This document shows, in pieces, positions 60,900-64,000 of a DNA stretch of 64,000 bases (within the stretch, counting starts at the first letter, position 1; the number at the start of each line of letters is the position of its first letter). The notes beneath the pieces were generated by a model. That model saw only the letters and a program-made list of their open reading frames with translations, was not told the DNA's origin and did not search any database. The position numbers and the translations under genes were made by a program. Source of the stretch: Citrifermentans bremense R1 (GTDB lineage: Bacteria; Desulfobacterota; Desulfuromonadia; Geobacterales; Geobacteraceae); contig NZ_AUGE01000012.1 in NCBI RefSeq assembly GCF_000426865.1, positions 1 to 64,000 of the forward strand. Reading direction: 5' to 3'.

Positions 60900-62972
60900 T
60901 CAGAAGCGGTAGGTGGCCTGGACCCTGAAGGTCCGGCCGTCCTGCGCAATAAGGCTCTGCCTGTGGTCGGTCGTGGCCGGGTCCTGGTAGCGCCGGTCCA
61001 GGAAGTTGTAGACGGATAAAGAGAGATCCAGCGACGGGAGTATCCCGGTGGAGAACAGGGTGGCGTTGGCGATCAGGTATCCCGGCGCCGCGGTCTGCAC
61101 GCCGTTATGGGAGAAGTCGCGGCGGGCCGTCCCCTGCAGTTCCACCCCCGCGAAAAGCTCCTTGCGGTAAAGCGGCGCGGTCAGGTTCAGCTTGGCCAGT
61201 TGACGCGGCGAGTAGTCCAGCCGCTGGTCCTGCCTCTCGTCGCGGGCCGAGACGAAGCTGTAGCTGGTCCTCGCCGCGAAGCCGCTAGCCCACTGCCCCT
61301 CTACCTCGAACTCCCCTCCGACCGCCTTCACCCGGCCGGCGTTGCCGAAGGATACCTCTCCTGAAGGAAGGTCCTGGTAGCTGATCAGGTTCTCTATCTT
61401 GTTCTGGAACAGGCTCAGGCTGGTTCTAAGCACCTCGCCCAGGTACTGCTCGTAGATCAGCTCCCTGGTCCTGACCGTCTCGGGCGCCAGGCGCGGATTG
61501 GCGACGTTGGTGTCAAAGACGTCGTTGTAGTAGAGCTCGTAGGCGTTGGGGGCGCGGAACGCCTTTCCCTCGATGTACTTGAAGACGGTCCCTTCGACCG
61601 GCGTGTAGATGACCGCCAGGCGCGGGCTGGTCGCGCCGCCGAAGGTCTGGTAGTGGTCGTGGCGGACCCCGACGTTGACGATCAGGTGCTCGAAAAGGCG
61701 CAGTTCCCCCTGGCCGAACAGGGCCAAGAAGAGGTCGCTGTGGTCATTCTCCACTCTGCGCCCCTGCGGCACCGCGTCGTAGTTGGGAAGCTTTTGGAAG
61801 CTGTCCCGGAAGCTGGCGCCGGCGGTTAGCTGCAGGCGCGGCAGGATCTGGCGGCTCGCCTGGGCCTCCCCCCCCCACCAGCGCGCCAGATGCTCGTCCC
61901 GGTTCAGGTAGGTGGGCGGGTAGAAACCGGGGTCGTCCGAACCTCTTTCGTAGGCGAAATTCCCATGGTAGCGATACTCGTCGTAGAAGAGCCTGGCTGT
62001 GACGCCGGTCCCCCCTTCCAACGCCTTGTCGTACTTGAGGTCGAGGTAGCTGCGCCGGTCGACGGAATGGGTCCGTGGGTCGTTGAAGATAGTGTTGAAC
62101 GAAGCGGTGGGGATCCGTTTATCCCGGGAGACCAGCGCCCCGGTCAGGGTGAAGTCGTGCAGGCGCCCGGAAGCGAACAGGGAATAATTCCGGTCCCGGT
62201 CCATGTTGCTTGCGATGCCGTTGTTGGTGGCGGGGTCGTTAAACTCGGGGTAGAAGAGCGAGTCGTTGCCGCGGCTTTTGTAGGCCGACCCGGAGGCGAC
62301 GAACTCTCCGCCGTTGAAACTCTTCCCGTAGGTCAGGCGCCCGGCTCCGGTCTGCTGGCTTCCCCCCGAGGCCGCCGCCTCCCCCCCCTCGATCTGCTTC
62401 GCACTGCGGGTGATGACGTTGATGACGCCGAAGAAGGCGCCGGCCCCGTAAAGCGAGGAGCTCGGCCCGCGGATGATCTCGATCCTGTCGATTAGCGCCA
62501 GATCGAGTATGAACTCGGTTCCGATCGCCGCGGTCTCGTAGATGACATCGTTGATCCGGTGCCCGTCGACCAGAAGGAGCACGCGGGTGTTGTAGTCTCC
62601 GGGGCGGCTGAAGCCGCGCGTCCCGATGTAGCTGTAGTTGCGGTCATAGCTCGTGAAGAACCCGCGGCTCGACCTGATCACGTCGGCAAGGGTACGCCAC
62701 CCATAGTGCTTGATCTCGTCGGCGGTGATCACCGAGACCGAGGCAGGAGCCTCCGTTACCGCCTGTTCGAACTTCGAGACCCCGTACACCTGCTCCACCT
62801 TGAGGTTGGTCAACTGTTCCAGGTCCATTTCCCCCAGCGCCGGGGCGGCTGCCACCTCCCCCTCCTGCTGCGCAAAGGCCAGGGGAGCGCCCAGCGTGGT
62901 CAGAAGAAAGATCACGGTAACAAGGCGGGAGATGCAGGTACCCACAGCGTCCTCCTGGAGGAACCGTTTCAT
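60900..62972 (-). CDS. TonB-dependent outer membrane receptor
   Basis: 690 residues: signal peptide to FA (near residue 34), TonB-box-like ELEQLTNLKVEQVYGVSKFEQ, plug domain (PASVSVITADEIKHYGWRTLADVIRSSRGFF; RVLLLVDGHRIND; IDRIEIIRGPSSSLYGAGAFFGVINVITR) and a beta-barrel ending in RVQATYRF. It imports a ligand with TonB energy; iron chelate, vitamin or other is not decidable. It begins the operon with YfiR and the c-di-GMP enzyme, as is seen in gene sets where receptors share regulation with YfiR. The start is the ATG; a TTG 11 codons upstream is open. Confidence 0.92.
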   Translation of the reverse strand: MKRFLQEDAVGTCISRLVTVIFLLTTLGAPLAFAQQEGEVAAAPALGEMDLEQLTNLKVEQVYGVSKFEQAVTEAPASVSVITADEIKHYGWRTLADVIRSSRGFFTSYDRNYSYIGTRGFSRPGDYNTRVLLLVDGHRINDVIYETAAIGTEFILDLALIDRIEIIRGPSSSLYGAGAFFGVINVITRSAKQIEGGEAAASGGSQQTGAGRLTYGKSFNGGEFVASGSAYKSRGNDSLFYPEFNDPATNNGIASNMDRDRNYSLFASGRLHDFTLTGALVSRDKRIPTASFNTIFNDPRTHSVDRRSYLDLKYDKALEGGTGVTARLFYDEYRYHGNFAYERGSDDPGFYPPTYLNRDEHLARWWGGEAQASRQILPRLQLTAGASFRDSFQKLPNYDAVPQGRRVENDHSDLFLALFGQGELRLFEHLIVNVGVRHDHYQTFGGATSPRLAVIYTPVEGTVFKYIEGKAFRAPNAYELYYNDVFDTNVANPRLAPETVRTRELIYEQYLGEVLRTSLSLFQNKIENLISYQDLPSGEVSFGNAGRVKAVGGEFEVEGQWASGFAARTSYSFVSARDERQDQRLDYSPRQLAKLNLTAPLYRKELFAGVELQGTARRDFSHNGVQTAAPGYLIANATLFSTGILPSLDLSLSVYNFLDRRYQDPATTDHRQSLIAQDGRTFRVQATYRF

Positions 62973-63022
62973 CCGGCCCCCCCGCAGCAAAGTCGACAGA
63001 CTCAATTTGGCAAGAGGCGATC

Positions 63023-63051
63023 ACTATCTTAGCAACTCGACTATTTGTCAA
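63023..63051 (-). promoter_or_regulatory. promoter of the TonB-yfiR-GGDEF operon
   Basis: On the minus strand TTGACA (63051-63046), 17 bp, GATAGT (63028-63023): a perfect -35 and four-of-six -10, ~50 bp before the receptor ATG. Confidence 0.7.
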
Positions 63052-63246
63052 TCGGTGATTCCTACATTTTGGCCCAGAACACATTAGACCCTGCACACAA
63101 TCAAAGCGGACGTTCATTCTGACGCCCCTGTGACTGAGACAGATCACGATGACCTTTTCGGCAACTTCTCTCTGGGAATTAAGGGATTTTGGAGGGAGAG
63201 ACTTTATCGGCAGGAGTGAACGCCGGCAATCGGGGGGCGGTCACGG
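63052..63246. other. non-coding gap upstream of the TonB operon
   Basis: About 195 bp without a convincing gene. A possible weak CRP/FNR-like GTGACTGAGACAGATCAC (imperfect inverted repeat GTGA...TCAC) is at 63131-63148. Confidence 0.35.
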
Positions 63247-63279
63247 AAAAGGCCACCCTTTTGAGCCGGGTGGCCTTTT
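63247..63279 (-). terminator. rho-independent terminator of the gene at 63309
   Basis: AAAAGGCCACCC and GGGTGGCCTTTT form a perfect 12-bp stem with a 9-base loop. On the minus strand it ends in TTTT, 30 bp after the stop. Confidence 0.85.
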
Positions 63280-63308
63280 ACTTTCCAGGAAGCGGAATCG
63301 CATCTGCT

Positions 63309-63659
63309 TTAGGCGGGGGCGTACTCCGCGGCCCCGATCTCGGTCAGGTAGAGGCGGATGGCGATGGAGAATTCGTCTCCCGCCAGGGGAAGCACCTTCT
63401 CCAGGATGGCGCTCGCCAGCTTGTTCTCCGCCGAGGTCCTCGGGCCGACGCTGCGGGCCAGGACGATGATCCTCAGGTCCGGGCCGACGTCCCTGACGTT
63501 CGCCAGCGAGAACTGCAGCGAGATCTGCTCGGGCTTTAAAATGGCGATCTTGCCGCCACGCACCTCCAAAAGCTCGGAGAGGATGGCCGGGAGTTTTCCC
63601 GCCAGGGCGTCGAGCACCTCGTCTGTGACATTGGTCTTGTAGATAACCGACACATTCAT
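63309..63659 (-). CDS. hypothetical protein, tautomerase-like size and fold
   Basis: 116 residues, no signal peptide. [33 protein letters not shown]... then [63 protein letters not shown] suggests a beta-alpha-beta repeat as in small tautomerases, but the N-terminal catalytic Pro is missing. A ribosome site AGGAGG precedes the start and a terminator follows. It stands alone beside the tRNA genes. No function is assigned. Confidence 0.8.
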   Translation of the reverse strand: MNVSVIYKTNVTDEVLDALAGKLPAILSELLEVRGGKIAILKPEQISLQFSLANVRDVGPDLRIIVLARSVGPRTSAENKLASAILEKVLPLAGDEFSIAIRLYLTEIGAAEYAPA

Positions 63660-63716
63660 TTTACTTTCCTCCTTTGGTCTTCACGGTCCATTGCTGCACC
63701 GGTAAAGCATAAAGAA

Positions 63717-63749
63717 AAAGGGACATACAGCAACCGCTGTAGTCCCTTT
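63717..63749 (-). terminator. terminator of the tRNA-Arg transcript
   Basis: On the minus strand AAAGGGACTACAGC, loop GGTT, GCTGTATGTCCCTTT (one bulge) followed by T-rich bases, 10 bp after the first tRNA gene. Confidence 0.8.
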
Positions 63750-63757
63750 CAGGTAAA

Positions 63758-63834
63758 TGGCGCGCCCGGAGCGATTCGAACGCCCGGCCCCAAGATTCGT
63801 AGTCTTGTGCTCTATCCAGCTGAGCTACGGGCGC
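63758..63834 (-). tRNA. tRNA-Arg (anticodon ACG), downstream copy
   Basis: A 77-base cloverleaf with encoded CCA. The acceptor GCGCCCG/CGGGCGC pairs fully, the D-arm is AGCTCAGCTGGATAGAGC, the anticodon stem CAAGA/TCTTG holds loop CTACGAA (anticodon ACG), and the T-loop is TTCGAAT. The wobble A is expected to become inosine, so it reads CGU, CGC and CGA. Confidence 0.95.
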
Positions 63835-63880
63835 AAACTAAAGATCAGGTAAGGAGTCCTAAGACCCCTTGGTGTGTTAA

Positions 63881-63957
63881 TGGCGCGCTCGGAGAGATTC
63901 GAACTCCCGACCTACGGATTCGTAGTCCGTTGCTCTATCCAGCTGAGCTACGAGCGC
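63881..63957 (-). tRNA. tRNA-Arg (anticodon ACG), upstream copy
   Basis: A 77-base cloverleaf with encoded CCA. Acceptor GCGCTCG/CGAGCGC, anticodon stem ACGGA/TCCGT with loop CTACGAA (ACG), T-loop TTCGAAT. It shares the D-arm and anticodon loop with the other copy but differs in acceptor, anticodon stem and T-stem, always with compensating changes. The two are 46 bp apart and probably one transcript. Confidence 0.95.
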
Positions 63958-64000
63958 AAACTATGTCAACTGGCCGGCAAGTAATCGACCAGTGTGAAAC

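Overview
The window looks like chromosomal DNA from a Geobacter-type desulfuromonad (Geobacterales). The support is high G+C with strongly GC-biased third codon positions, the gene order rplU-rpmA-obg followed by Rieske/purT/rng/TIGR03960 radical SAM, and a wealth of multiheme cytochrome, TIGR04073 and respiratory genes. The genus is an inference; no rRNA or other decisive marker is present. No prophage, insertion sequence or CRISPR array was found.

Layout. 1-8.6 kb: the 3' end of nuoN, a small MazG-like gene, then a minus-strand housekeeping block (obg, rpmA, rplU, Rieske protein, purT, rng, a two-domain radical SAM protein) with an odd repeat element at 5816-6059. 8.6-12.2 kb: a small secreted Lys/Ala-rich protein behind a good sigma-54-type promoter, two tandem TIGR04073 proteins, a 2-Cys peroxiredoxin with a near-consensus promoter, and an Fe-S protein with a His-Gly linker. 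12.3-17.5 kb: pcnB, uvrB, two single-domain response regulators, tatA and a probable gene remnant. 17.9-26.4 kb: a stress-flavoured group (hemerythrin, glycine-zipper protein, small DUF6496 and DUF3309 proteins, DUF748 protein, Ku, SRPBCC protein, zinc alcohol dehydrogenase, SDR, YihY).

26.6-39.4 kb: one large minus-strand alpha-glucan/trehalose operon, transcribed treZ, GH57 (DUF3536), treY, glgE, treS-maltokinase. Together these could run a closed trehalose - maltose-1-phosphate - alpha-glucan - trehalose cycle. 39.7-44.7 kb: ferritin-like, SAP-domain and other small proteins, ligD (partner of Ku), a DUF1328 membrane protein, and ppk2.

44.9-58.2 kb: the most striking region. It is a plus-strand, tightly coupled cluster that combines an alternative complex III (ActB, an ActC-ActD fusion, ActF, pentaheme ActA, a displaced ActE-like cytochrome) with a cbb3-family oxygen reductase (CcoN and a diheme CcoO-cytochrome c fusion), two unknown small membrane proteins, and the assembly factors CcoS, a SafE-like protein and the copper ATPase CcoI. 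The natural reading is a quinol:oxygen oxidoreductase super-assembly.

58.2-63.0 kb: a minus-strand TonB receptor - YfiR - GGDEF/EAL operon whose 3' end overlaps ccoI. The window ends with an unknown small protein and two non-identical tRNA-Arg(ACG) genes with a shared terminator.
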